This document shows positions 16,890-25,334 of a stretch of DNA of 64,000 nucleotides, in pieces. The stretch is taken from NCBI GenBank assembly GCA_049671305.1, contig JBATUR010000093.1, forward strand, positions 13,309 through 77,308. The letters are read 5' to 3'. The position numbers were made by a program, and so were the translations under genes. Origin of the DNA: CADCTM01 sp049671305. GTDB lineage: Bacteria > Cyanobacteriota > Cyanobacteriia > Cyanobacteriales > Coleofasciculaceae. How positions within the stretch are numbered: the first letter of the stretch is position 1; the number at the start of each line of letters is the position of its first letter. Under the pieces are notes generated by a model that was not told the DNA's origin, searched no databases, and was given only the letters and a program-made list of their open reading frames with translations.

Positions 16890-18632
16890 TTAAGACAGAT
16901 CTTTCCTAGGATAGGTGTTGCCTTGGTCTGGTTGACCCCAAATAATTTTTTCCTGCTTATAAATTGCCATGCCTGGTTTTGCACCTTTGGGTTTGTAGAC
17001 ATATTTGGGTGTGGTGTAAACCACCGGCACTTGCTCACTTTGACGCGCCCGACTGTAGTAGGCAGCCAAGTCAGCCGCAAACTGCAAATCGGCATCCTGG
17101 GCGACAGCACCTGCCGGCAAACGCATCAACACATGACTACCAGCAATTTCTTGAGTATGAAACCATAAATCATAATCGCCTGCAGTGCGAAAAGTTAGCA
17201 AGTCATTTTGGCGATTATTACGACCAATTAACAACTCAAAACCGCTGGGAGTCTGGTATTTATAAGGCTCAGAAACATCAATAACCCGACTACGTTGCTC
17301 AGGCACATCTAAATACTTTTGTGTAATTAATTCCTCACGAATTTCTTGTAGTGTTTGCAAATCTTCAGGTGCTTTGTAGCTATCTAGCGCCGTTAGCGCC
17401 GCTTCTACCTGCTCTAAGTATTGTATTTCCTCATTTACCTCTTGCAGTAATGGCTCAACAGCATTACGAGCACGTTTGAGCTTTTGGTGGCGTTTGTAGA
17501 GGGCTTGGGCATTTTGGACGGCATTTTTTTCCGGGTTGAGGGCAATGCTCACGGGCTCGTTAGTGGCAAAATCATTCAGGGTAATGCTTTTCATCCCTGG
17601 TTGCCACTCTTGCAAATATGCCATCAACAAATCAGCTTGTTCTCGCTGCTGGTCTGCCTGATCCGATTGCTGCAAGCGTTCTTCAAAGGTAGCGGCTTTT
17701 TGGCGTAATTTTCCGAGAATATTGCCCAACTTTTGGCTGAGTTGATGATGTAATTGGGCAAAGTCTTGTTGATTAATTTCGTCGGTGTAGTAGGTATTGA
17801 GCAGGGCTTGGACAGATTTGGCAGGTTTAATCATGCCCCAACCGAGGACAGTGTAGCCTGTTTCTGTAAAGCCTGGTTGAAATTGTGGTTCTTTTTGCTC
17901 AAGTAATTGCAGCCATTCCTGCCAACGCTCAAAGAGTCGTTGCCAGTCTGAATCGTTGAGAGTTTCGGTAGACTGATTTGGATCAAAACCTGCTGCTGCT
18001 GCCATTGAGCGGGCAAGTGTTGGGCTCAAACCACGATAACTTTTGAGTAGCTGACGATGCAGTGCGCCAGGAACCAGGCTAACTCTTTCTTGCCAACGGG
18101 CTTGGGGTTCGCTGAGGCTGGGCGTTGTGCCGGTGAGGACGGGGGGGAGTTCGTAGGGTTGTCCGGTTTGTATAGCGCGAATTCTGGACTGCTGGGCGCT
18201 GACTTGATGGGCGGTGGTGATGATTAGGTTATCGGCATCGGTGAGGGTGACGTTGCTGTATTTGCTGATAATTTCGACGTAGAGATGAAATATGGGGGGA
18301 TCTCCAGGGCGTCGAGCAAATTTGAGGTCGAGGACACGTTCCCAGGGGGCGATGGTGTCGATGGCAATTAAGGCTAAACCACTGAGTTGATGGCGTAGCT
18401 GGTCGCTGAAGGTAAAGGTATCGGGGGTTTTGGGGGGGGGATCGCCGATGTGGATTCGGGCGGCTTGGGGATGCCAGCAGATGGTCAACCAGCCACGATG
18501 AGTGAGGGTACGCAGTGCGATCGCAATGGTGAAGCGATCGCGTTGATAAACTTGTTCGGTGCGTCCTGGTATCCACTGGGTACGCAACTCGTAACAAGCC
18601 GCATTTAGGGTCGTAAAGTCAACAGGTTGCAC
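16890..18632 (-). CDS. RqcH/NFACT-family ribosome quality control protein
   Basis: 580 aa from the GTG at 18632 (MQPVDFTTL after initiation); the frame is open further to a TTG at 18668, but the GTG has AGG at good spacing and fits the family start. NFACT-N domain (about 1-200), a long middle coiled-coil/HhH region (about 270-430), and a C-terminal NFACT-R domain: PSGFELLIGRNNRQND, DYDLWFHTQEIAGSHVLMR, then PVVYTTPKYVYKPKGAKPG. Bacterial RqcH binds obstructed 50S subunits and adds alanine tails to stalled chains; older annotations call it fibronectin-binding protein. It is convergent with the porin and divergent from remA. Confidence 0.9.
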   Translation of the reverse strand: MQPVDFTTLNAACYELRTQWIPGRTEQVYQRDRFTIAIALRTLTHRGWLTICWHPQAARIHIGDPPPKTPDTFTFSDQLRHQLSGLALIAIDTIAPWERVLDLKFARRPGDPPIFHLYVEIISKYSNVTLTDADNLIITTAHQVSAQQSRIRAIQTGQPYELPPVLTGTTPSLSEPQARWQERVSLVPGALHRQLLKSYRGLSPTLARSMAAAAGFDPNQSTETLNDSDWQRLFERWQEWLQLLEQKEPQFQPGFTETGYTVLGWGMIKPAKSVQALLNTYYTDEINQQDFAQLHHQLSQKLGNILGKLRQKAATFEERLQQSDQADQQREQADLLMAYLQEWQPGMKSITLNDFATNEPVSIALNPEKNAVQNAQALYKRHQKLKRARNAVEPLLQEVNEEIQYLEQVEAALTALDSYKAPEDLQTLQEIREELITQKYLDVPEQRSRVIDVSEPYKYQTPSGFELLIGRNNRQNDLLTFRTAGDYDLWFHTQEIAGSHVLMRLPAGAVAQDADLQFAADLAAYYSRARQSEQVPVVYTTPKYVYKPKGAKPGMAIYKQEKIIWGQPDQGNTYPRKDLS

Positions 18633-18771
18633 GGGACGCCTTGCTAATAATGGGTTGATACTGCCCAAATTTTAGAGAAAATTGGGAACTCTTGCTTAAT
18701 ACAGGCAATCTTATAAGTTTAATCGCCGTTAAATAAAAGCTTTCCTCTACCTAAAGGTGATGTCTTGCCGT

Positions 18772-18837
18772 CTGATTTAGCGTATAAATCCTAAAATCAG
18801 GCTTTTCTTGGAAATTTAGCCTTGTAAGGCTAAATTT
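18772..18837 (+). promoter_or_regulatory. Two adjacent hairpins upstream of remA-gmk
   Basis: First, an imperfect repeat CTGATTTAG (18772-18780) / CTAAAATCAG (18791-18800). Then a near-perfect palindrome AAATTTAGCCTT (18812-18823) / AAGGCTAAATTT (18826-18837) followed by TTC. The second looks like an intrinsic terminator, but it lies 70 bases upstream of remA and 180 bases upstream of the divergent rqcH-like gene, so it ends no known gene. It may be an attenuator in the remA leader. Confidence 0.4.
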
Positions 18838-18905
18838 TTCTGGATAACATAGAAAGCTAAGTCTCATGTAAACGCACTTCATTCGGCTCTTGCCGTTAAC
18901 ACATC

Positions 18906-19172
18906 ATGGACATTCAACTGATTAATATCGGTTTTGGAAATATCGTGTCGGCAAACCGAGTCGTTGCGATTGTTTCTCCTGAATCTGCCCCCATCAAGCG
19001 TATTATTACAGATGCACGCGATCGCGGTCAGTTAATTGATGCTACCTACGGACGCCGTACTAGGGCTGTAATTATTACTGATTCGAGTCATATTATTCTC
19101 TCAGCAATTCAGCCAGAAACCGTGGCTCATCGCTTTGTGATCAGCAAAGATGGTTCAAGCAGCAATAATTAG
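18906..19172 (+). CDS. remA: RemA family DNA-binding protein (DUF370)
   Basis: 88 aa, the full family length. Motifs: IQLINIGFGNIVSANRVVAI, PIKRIITDARDRGQLIDATYGRRTRAVIITD and ILSAIQPETVAHRF. In Bacillus, RemA is an oligomeric DNA-binding activator of matrix genes; in cyanobacteria its role is not established. It precedes gmk by 144 bases on the same strand, the order seen in many bacteria, so a shared transcript is likely. Confidence 0.93.
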   Translation: MDIQLINIGFGNIVSANRVVAIVSPESAPIKRIITDARDRGQLIDATYGRRTRAVIITDSSHIILSAIQPETVAHRFVISKDGSSSNN

Positions 19173-19188
19173 TTTCAACAGGTAATGT

Positions 19189-19252
19189 GATCCCCAACTT
19201 CTGAACTTAAATCCTAAAATAATCGCTCAACTTACTGAAGAAGTCGGGGATC
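19189..19252. repeat. REP-like inverted repeat between remA and gmk
   Basis: GATCCCCAACTTC (19189-19201) and GAAGTCGGGGATC (19240-19252) are complementary except for one position, enclosing 38 bases. The arm resembles palindromic 'gaagtcggggatc' units that I recall as scattered intergenic repeats in cyanobacterial genomes. It may be a decayed MITE/REP element or affect readthrough from remA to gmk. Confidence 0.5.
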
Positions 19253-19316
19253 TATATCACCAAAAGGCAGATTATGTGAGAAGTTATGTTTAGATAACTT
19301 CATACTTGTATTGAAA

Positions 19317-19883
19317 ATGCAAACAGGCAGACTTATTGTTTTAACAGGACCTAGTGGCGTTGGTAAAGGTACTTTATTGAGAAGTCTCCTGCAAAGACAT
19401 CCAGAGTTATATCTTTCCATTTCGGCAACCACACGCCAACCCCGCCCCGGCGAAATTCCAGGAAAGCATTATTATTTCGTAACCCGCGACGAATTTGAAA
19501 AAATGCTGCAAGCTGGGGAACTTTTGGAATGGGCAGAGTATGCTGGTAATTATTATGGGACTCCCTTCGCTCCTGTAGAACAGCAGATACAATTTGGTCG
19601 ATTAGTAATCTTAGAAATTGAAGTTGTTGGTGCTCGGAAAATTCACGACACATTCAAGAGTGCTTTACGGATTTTTATTTTACCTCCTAGTGTCGAGGAA
19701 TTAGAGCAACGGCTGCGTAGTCGAGGACAAGATAGTGAAGAAGCGATCGCCAAACGCTTAATTTGTGCCAAATCTGAACTTGATGCTGCTGATGAATTCG
19801 ATTTGCAAATTGTTAACGACGACTTAGAAACTGCGCTTTTAAATATTGAGTCGGCTATCTTTTTTGAGCCAAATATTGTCTAG
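19317..19883 (+). CDS. gmk: Guanylate kinase
   Basis: Phosphorylates GMP to GDP with ATP; cytoplasmic. 188 aa from the ATG at 19317 (a TTG two codons earlier also opens the frame). The P-loop GPSGVGKGTL is near the N-terminus, followed by the GMP-binding ISATTRQPRPGE, YYFVTRDEFEKM and LEWAEYAGNYYGTP, the lid (RLRSRGQDSEEAIAKR) and the C-terminal NDDLETA. Complete. Confidence 0.96.
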   Translation: MQTGRLIVLTGPSGVGKGTLLRSLLQRHPELYLSISATTRQPRPGEIPGKHYYFVTRDEFEKMLQAGELLEWAEYAGNYYGTPFAPVEQQIQFGRLVILEIEVVGARKIHDTFKSALRIFILPPSVEELEQRLRSRGQDSEEAIAKRLICAKSELDAADEFDLQIVNDDLETALLNIESAIFFEPNIV

Positions 19884-20020
19884 ATAATTGTTTCAAAAAA
19901 AGCTTTAATCTATTGACAAAGGTGCAGAAATGCCTGAAAAGTTTAAAGATTATCAATTGATAGCGGCGGCATTATTACTGTGAAAATTCTGGCTAATTTG
20001 AAATCAGCAACACCTGTTTT

Positions 20021-20809
20021 ATGCTTAAAAATTCTTTAATTACTCTTTTAACTGATTTTGGTTTGAGTGATGTTTATGTGGGGGTAATGAAAGGCGTTAT
20101 TGCTACCATAAATCCAGCTTTAACTATTATCGATCTTACTCATCAAATTCCACCCCAAAATATTGCCGCTGCGCGGTTTAATTTGATGTCTGCTTTTGCT
20201 TATTTTCCCACAGAAACGGTGCATATTTGTGTAGTTGATCCTGGGGTAGGTAGTCAGCGCCGAGGCATTGCTTTACAACTTAATAAAGGTTTTTTAGTAG
20301 GACCTGATAATGGCTTATTTGGCGGTGTATTAAAGCACAACTCAATTATCAAAGCAGTTGAACTTACTAACCCTCAATACTGGCGCACAGCATCACCTAG
20401 TCAGACTTTTCATGGTAGAGATATTTTTGCCGCCGTGGGAGCGCATTTAGCAAGTGGTGTTTTAATTGAGAAATTAGGCAATATTATTGAGCCAGAAAGT
20501 TTAGTTGAATTAATAATTGAAGAACCGCTACAAACTGAGAATAAGATTATTGGTTGTATTCAATATATTGACCATTTTGGCAACTTAATTACCAATATTG
20601 CGGCTGATCAAGTTCAAGGTAAAAATTGGTCGGTTGTTGTTGGGAAAAGGCAGATTTTAGGTAGTCAAACTTATAGTAGTTGTCCAACCGGAGAAATTGT
20701 CGCTTTAATTGGTAGTGAGGGTTGGGTAGAAATTGCTGTGAATGGTGGTAGCGCTCAGTCTCAGTTGCAGTTATACTATGGTGCTAAGGTAGAAATTATT
20801 TTGGCGTGA
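20021..20809 (+). CDS. SAM hydrolase/SAM hydroxide adenosyltransferase family protein (DUF62)
   Basis: 262 aa. The family splits S-adenosylmethionine into adenosine and methionine using water; it is related to fluorinase and chlorinase. Motifs: ITLLTDFGLSDVYVGVMKG, IDLTHQIPPQNI, VVDPGVGSQRRGIA, GPDNGLF, and in the second domain IDHFGNLITNI. The halogenase-specific loop is not apparent, so a hydrolase is the likely form. Start ATG at 20021. The gap after gmk is 137 bases. The physiological role in cyanobacteria is unknown. Confidence 0.9.
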   Translation: MLKNSLITLLTDFGLSDVYVGVMKGVIATINPALTIIDLTHQIPPQNIAAARFNLMSAFAYFPTETVHICVVDPGVGSQRRGIALQLNKGFLVGPDNGLFGGVLKHNSIIKAVELTNPQYWRTASPSQTFHGRDIFAAVGAHLASGVLIEKLGNIIEPESLVELIIEEPLQTENKIIGCIQYIDHFGNLITNIAADQVQGKNWSVVVGKRQILGSQTYSSCPTGEIVALIGSEGWVEIAVNGGSAQSQLQLYYGAKVEIILA

Positions 20810-21053
20810 ACTAAAAGTCAACTTAGATATAAGTCTTTGATTTCAGAAGAAACTAATCTGAACTGTTCAGGCTTATAACTACTAACGGCGTTAAAATCAC
20901 AACATTTCTATTGTCTTTACTGATTTGTAATGGTAAAGCTATTTCGTTGAATTGCCTTCTTTGAAGGTACTCGAATTGGCAAGAGTCAGTAAATTATTGT
21001 AGCTTTTTTTAAGAGATTCAACATTGAGATGTACAAGTTAAGAGGAACTAATA

Positions 21054-21707
21054 ATGCAGCTACAGGCATCTGAATTAGAAGTTTATCAAGGACAGTTTGG
21101 GGAATTTACGATTACACCAAGCGATCGCACTGGCGTTATTATTTATCGTAGTGGCTTACTAGTAGCGGCGTTGAGTTTTGCGATCGCAACTTGCCTAATT
21201 TTACTCAAAGGCACCACGCCAACGGTTTTAACTACTGTAACTTGGCTTTACGGCATATTTACTATAGCTTTGGGTATTAGTTTATACACAATTCATATTT
21301 ATCTTGCCTTGCTGCATAGGTTGTTACAGTTTTTTTTGGCGATCGGTACAATAGCAGCAATAATCATAGCTGTTTCCAACTCTGAACCGCTGGTATTATT
21401 TGTTTACAACCACCCAATTTCACTGCTGGGAGTTGGCTTTAGCTTTGCGGCGCTGACAGGTATTTATTTCAAGGAAGCTTTTTGTTTTAATCGCCTAGAA
21501 ACTAAGTTTCTCACATTCTTAGTCCCTATGCTACTTTTAGGACATTTGGCGGGTGTGTTGCCGTTAGCTTGGGAACAGGTTTTACTAGTAATATGGTCTG
21601 TTTTATTTGTGGTGTTTGCTCTGCGTAAAGTAGTGCAAGCTATCCCTCCAGATATTGGTGATAAGTCCGTCTTTTCTTATCTTAAGGAACGTGGCGCTCA
21701 TTCATAA
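21054..21707 (+). CDS. DUF2301 integral membrane protein
   Basis: 217 aa with six or seven hydrophobic helices and a short cytoplasmic N-terminus (QGQFGEFTITPSDRTGVI). The segments FKEAFCFNRLETKFLTFLVP, followed by LLLGHLAGVLP, agree with the cyanobacterial/plastid DUF2301 family of unknown function. The SDR gene follows after 17 bases with its own ribosome site, so the two probably share a transcript. Confidence 0.85.
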   Translation: MQLQASELEVYQGQFGEFTITPSDRTGVIIYRSGLLVAALSFAIATCLILLKGTTPTVLTTVTWLYGIFTIALGISLYTIHIYLALLHRLLQFFLAIGTIAAIIIAVSNSEPLVLFVYNHPISLLGVGFSFAALTGIYFKEAFCFNRLETKFLTFLVPMLLLGHLAGVLPLAWEQVLLVIWSVLFVVFALRKVVQAIPPDIGDKSVFSYLKERGAHS

Positions 21708-21724
21708 ATTGATCAGGAGTAGTA

Positions 21725-22483
21725 ATGAGTTTGCAAGGAAAAGTAGCAATTGTTACAGGAGGTGGGCAGGGAATTGGCAAAGCAATTACTAAGCGATTTT
21801 TGTCAGAAGGAATAAAAGTTATTATTGCTGAAATTGACGAAGCAGCAGGAAGGGCAACTGAAGCTGAATATCAACATCTTGGTGATATTTGCTTTATTAA
21901 AACAGATGTTTCGTCAGAAAGTTCAGTTATCAATTTAATCAAAGAAACCGCAAAAAAATTTACCAAAATAGATGTTTTAGTTAATAATGCCGCCATTGCT
22001 GATCCAGAAAATGCACCATTAACAGAGCTGAGTTTAGAAAATTGGAATCGTACCATTTCCACAAATCTTACCTCAGTTTTTCTTTGTAGTAAATATTCAG
22101 CAATTCATCTACAAAAAAGTCAAGGCACAATTATTAATATTGCCTCAACAAGAGCCTTAATGTCAGAACCCCATACAGAGGCATATTCTGCTGCCAAAGG
22201 TGGTGTGGTGGCATTAACTCATGCTTTGGCAATTAGCTTGGCACCTGTCAGGGTAAATTGTATTAGTCCAGGGTGGATCGATGTCAGCGAGTGGCAACAA
22301 GCCAAAACCAACCAAACTGAATTAACCCCAGATGATCATCAACAACATCCAGTTGGTAGAGTAGGAAAACCAGAAGATATTGCCTCATTAGCCGTATATT
22401 TTGCTTCCTCTAATGCCGCTTTTATAACTGGCACAAATTTTGTTGTTGATGGGGGAATGACCAAAAAAATGATTTACCTTTAA
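21725..22483 (+). CDS. Short-chain dehydrogenase/reductase
   Basis: 252 aa classical SDR. NAD(P)-binding TGGGQGIGKA at about 12-21, NNAAIADPE (adenine ring stabilisation), the catalytic Ser (INIASTRA), Tyr and Lys in EAYSAAKGG, ISPGWIDVS and the C-terminal GTNFVVDGG. An acidic residue after beta-2 (IIAEIDE) suggests NAD(H) preference. Substrate unknown. A ribosome site AGGAG precedes the ATG; probably co-transcribed with DUF2301. Confidence 0.9.
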   Translation: MSLQGKVAIVTGGGQGIGKAITKRFLSEGIKVIIAEIDEAAGRATEAEYQHLGDICFIKTDVSSESSVINLIKETAKKFTKIDVLVNNAAIADPENAPLTELSLENWNRTISTNLTSVFLCSKYSAIHLQKSQGTIINIASTRALMSEPHTEAYSAAKGGVVALTHALAISLAPVRVNCISPGWIDVSEWQQAKTNQTELTPDDHQQHPVGRVGKPEDIASLAVYFASSNAAFITGTNFVVDGGMTKKMIYL

Positions 22484-22747
22484 GGTAGAACTTTTGTCAA
22501 TTTAGATTCTTGTTCACAAGAGTTGCCTTAAATTAGTTTCGGTTAGTTTGAATTAGAGTAGTCAATTCTGAATAAATTCAGGCAAGGCTTGCTCGTGCAA
22601 AAAACTCAGCTTTCATAAAAAGCATCTACGTCTAACAACGTAACAAAAACTCAGAAATTCTGAGTGCTTAAATCTTAAGTTGGAACGATTTGAGCAATTA
22701 CTAACATATCTAAACTAAGACTTTAGTCAATATACAAGCAATTAGCT

Positions 22748-23404
22748 TTGCTTACAGGTAGCGCTACTTACAATAACATCTCTTTCCTAATTATCATGGG
22801 GCTATTAATCTTAACGAGTTATTTTCTCGCCCAAGTGTTACAAGTCTCGCTACCTCCTCAATCATTAAACTTGAAAGTAGAATCTCCTAATATTTTACTT
22901 TCTTCTAAGCCTTCTGGATTAAGTCCAGGCGTTTTTGAAGTCTTGCCGCAGCCTTTGGGAGAAGTGGTAGAAGAGCAATGTCGAGATGTTCCTAGTGGCA
23001 ATAATATACCTGGATTTCAACCAGGAATTATGAAAAATGATGTGCTACGAATGCTAGGTACTCCAACTAGAATTTCTGGAGGATATTGGCCCAATACTCG
23101 TGCTGTATCTTATGAATTAATTCCTGAACAAGTAAGCTTAGGTTTCTTATTTGATAGACGCTCTCAACGCATCCGTCAAACCGAAGCTTCTTTTAAAAAT
23201 GGAGTTAATTCTCAAATAGTTTTAATGACTTTAAATAGTATGTTAGGATGCAAAATCAATGAACCAATTCAACGAGGACTACAACAAGTACAAAAAGGAC
23301 AATTTAAGAATTATTATTTTAAGTTAAACACTTTAGAGGGAGTAATTGAACAACAAAAAAATAATCGCATTTATATTGGAATCTGGGAAGAAGACTTACA
23401 TTGA
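22748..23404 (+). CDS. Membrane-anchored protein with BamE/SmpA-like domain, function unknown
   Basis: 218 aa from a TTG at 22748; an ATG at 22796 would shorten the N-terminus and cut into the hydrophobic anchor (about 12-32, ISFLIIMGLLILTSYFLA). The soluble part has IPGFQPGIMKNDVLRMLGTP, GYWPNTRAVSYELIPEQVSLGFL and a Cys-containing SMLGCKINEPI. The 'G(I/M)KNDVLxxLGxP...W..TR' pattern recalls the BamE/SmpA fold. I infer a periplasmic role. Not otherwise recognised. Confidence 0.6.
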   Translation: MLTGSATYNNISFLIIMGLLILTSYFLAQVLQVSLPPQSLNLKVESPNILLSSKPSGLSPGVFEVLPQPLGEVVEEQCRDVPSGNNIPGFQPGIMKNDVLRMLGTPTRISGGYWPNTRAVSYELIPEQVSLGFLFDRRSQRIRQTEASFKNGVNSQIVLMTLNSMLGCKINEPIQRGLQQVQKGQFKNYYFKLNTLEGVIEQQKNNRIYIGIWEEDLH

Positions 23405-23506
23405 CTGGTATTTCTTGATTTGTGGAAACCGGGAATGGCTGGGAAAATCAAATGTACCTGACAAAAAATTGCTATAACACTAATAGATTTACTTAGTTTC
23501 CTAAAA

Positions 23507-24163
23507 GTGGCAATGATACGTTTTATTCATCGGCAAGAAATCTGGATGCTGACACTTCAAGGCTGGTTAGCAATTAGCGGATTTATTATTGCTTTAGCGC
23601 TATTTTTGGTAACTCATATCCAACCCTTTCTTGCCGTCAATTATCCAATTCAGGCAGATATTTTAGTTGTAGAGGGTTGGATACCAGATTACGCCCTCAC
23701 AAATGCCATTGCTGAATTTAACAAAGGAGACTATCAAAAGCTCATTACCACCGGACTACCCATAGATCTCGGATACTTTCTTTCGCCCTACAAAAATGCT
23801 GCCGAATTAGCAGCAGCAAGCTTAATCGTAAACGGCTTTGACTCAGATAAATTAGTCGCAGTTCCCGCTTCAAATGTAACCATAAATCGGACTTATGCAT
23901 CTGCCGCCGCCTTAAATCAGTGGTTGAAGACTTCCGACTTAAACATAAAAACAATTAATGTTTATAGCTTTGATGCCCATGCTCGTAGAAGTTGGCTGAT
24001 TTTCCAACAAGCACTTGCCCCCAATATTAAAGTAGGGATAATTGCTGAAAAACCGATAGAGTACAATCCTAAAAAGTGGTGGGCTTCTAGTGCCGGCGTC
24101 CGCTCCATTATTTCTGAAACAATTGCTTACATTTACGCCCGCTTGTTCAATTGGAAAAGCTAA
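23507..24163 (+). CDS. YdcF/ElyC-like (DUF218) membrane protein
   Basis: 218 aa. GTG at 23507 or ATG at 23513. One membrane helix (about 14-38), then a Rossmann-like domain: QADILVVEGWIPDYALTNAI, YQKLITTGLP, SLIVNGFDSDKLVAVPAS, TYASAAAL, and NVYSFDAHARRSWLIFQQAL. These match the DUF218 family (SanA/ElyC/YdcF), which is linked to envelope biogenesis and barrier functions. The mechanism is unknown. Standing 52 bases before dprA, it may share its transcript. Confidence 0.75.
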   Translation: MAMIRFIHRQEIWMLTLQGWLAISGFIIALALFLVTHIQPFLAVNYPIQADILVVEGWIPDYALTNAIAEFNKGDYQKLITTGLPIDLGYFLSPYKNAAELAAASLIVNGFDSDKLVAVPASNVTINRTYASAAALNQWLKTSDLNIKTINVYSFDAHARRSWLIFQQALAPNIKVGIIAEKPIEYNPKKWWASSAGVRSIISETIAYIYARLFNWKS

Positions 24164-24215
24164 AAAAAGCTAGATTATTCTCAATCAAAAAAAAAACAGT
24201 ACACTAGGAGCAAAA

Positions 24216-25331
24216 ATGGTAGAAGAACGCGCTTATTGGCTAGCTTGGTCGCAAGTTGACCGTGTGGGACCCATCTTAATAAAACGTCTCCAACAAAAGT
24301 TTGGCAGCCTCGCCGCCGCCTGGGAGGCTAACGCCAAGCAAATCGCCAACGTTGAAGGTTTTGGTCCGCAAACTATCACAGCCATAACCGCCAAGCGATC
24401 GCAAATTGATCCCCAACAATTCCTAGAACAACATTCCCTAAAAAACCCCCATTTCTGGACACCAGCAGATGCTGACTATCCCCGTTTATTACTAGAAATT
24501 CCCACTCCTCCGCCCGTACTCTACTACCGAGGAATAGTACAAAATCAAGAAAACCACGGCATCATACCAATGGTTGGCATAGTCGGCACCCGTGAACCCA
24601 CCGACTACGGCAAACGCTGGACTCGCAAAATCAGCAACGCCCTTGCCAGACACGGTTTTAGCGTCGTTTCCGGCATGGCAGCCGGCATTGATACAGAAGC
24701 CCATAATGGCTGCTTACAAGCTGGAGGACGCACTCTCGCCGTTTTGGGGACAGGTGTTGACATGATTTATCCACCGCGCAATCAATCTTTATATCAACAA
24801 ATTCAAGAACAGGGATTACTCTTAAGTGAATATCCCTCTGGCACCCAACCCAACCGCGCCTACTTTCCCCAGCGTAATCGGATCATAGCTGGCTTAAGTC
24901 GTGCAACTTTGGTAATGGAAGCCCCCAGCAAGTCTGGTGCATTAATTACAGCTTATTGTGCCAATGACTTCTGCCGGGATGTTTATGTGCTACCAGGAAG
25001 ACTTGATGATCAACAATCGAATGGTTGTCTAGGGCTTTTAAGTCGGGGCGCTCATGTAATCTTAAATGAAGGTCATCTGTTGGAAATGTTGGGGGCAATA
25101 CCAAAACTTGACAACACCGCGCCATTATTGACACAAGAAGCTACACCATTGCCAGAATTAGAGCCAGAATTAGCTCATGTATTACAGGGATTATCTTTTG
25201 AACCTATCCCATTTGATTTAATTGTCCAACAAGCTGGGTTAGCGCCAGGGTTAGTTTCCAGTGCACTGTTGCAGTTAGAGCTTTTTGGGCTAGTCTCTCA
25301 ATTACCAGGGATGAGATATCAACGAGGTTAA
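24216..25331 (+). CDS. dprA: DNA-processing protein DprA
   Basis: 371 aa. Loads RecA onto incoming single-stranded DNA in natural transformation. An N-terminal SAM/HhH-like domain (about 1-75, KQIANVEGFGPQTI) is followed by the Rossmann-type DprA core: VGIVGTREPTDYGKR, VVSGMAAGIDTEAH, LAVLGTGVDMIYP, GLLLSEYPSGTQP, FPQRNRIIAGLS and SGALITA. A C-terminal winged-helix DML1-like domain spans about 300-365. ATG with GGAG at good spacing. The GH10 gene begins 3 bases after the stop codon. Confidence 0.95.
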   Translation: MVEERAYWLAWSQVDRVGPILIKRLQQKFGSLAAAWEANAKQIANVEGFGPQTITAITAKRSQIDPQQFLEQHSLKNPHFWTPADADYPRLLLEIPTPPPVLYYRGIVQNQENHGIIPMVGIVGTREPTDYGKRWTRKISNALARHGFSVVSGMAAGIDTEAHNGCLQAGGRTLAVLGTGVDMIYPPRNQSLYQQIQEQGLLLSEYPSGTQPNRAYFPQRNRIIAGLSRATLVMEAPSKSGALITAYCANDFCRDVYVLPGRLDDQQSNGCLGLLSRGAHVILNEGHLLEMLGAIPKLDNTAPLLTQEATPLPELEPELAHVLQGLSFEPIPFDLIVQQAGLAPGLVSSALLQLELFGLVSQLPGMRYQRG

Positions 25332-25334
25332 GGC

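Noticed and set aside
19930..19983. 17-codon frame after gmk (MPEKFKDYQLIAAALLL) as a small photosystem subunit
   Set aside because: Does not match psaM, psbM, psbT, psbX or psaX sequences that I remember, and there is no strong ribosome site.
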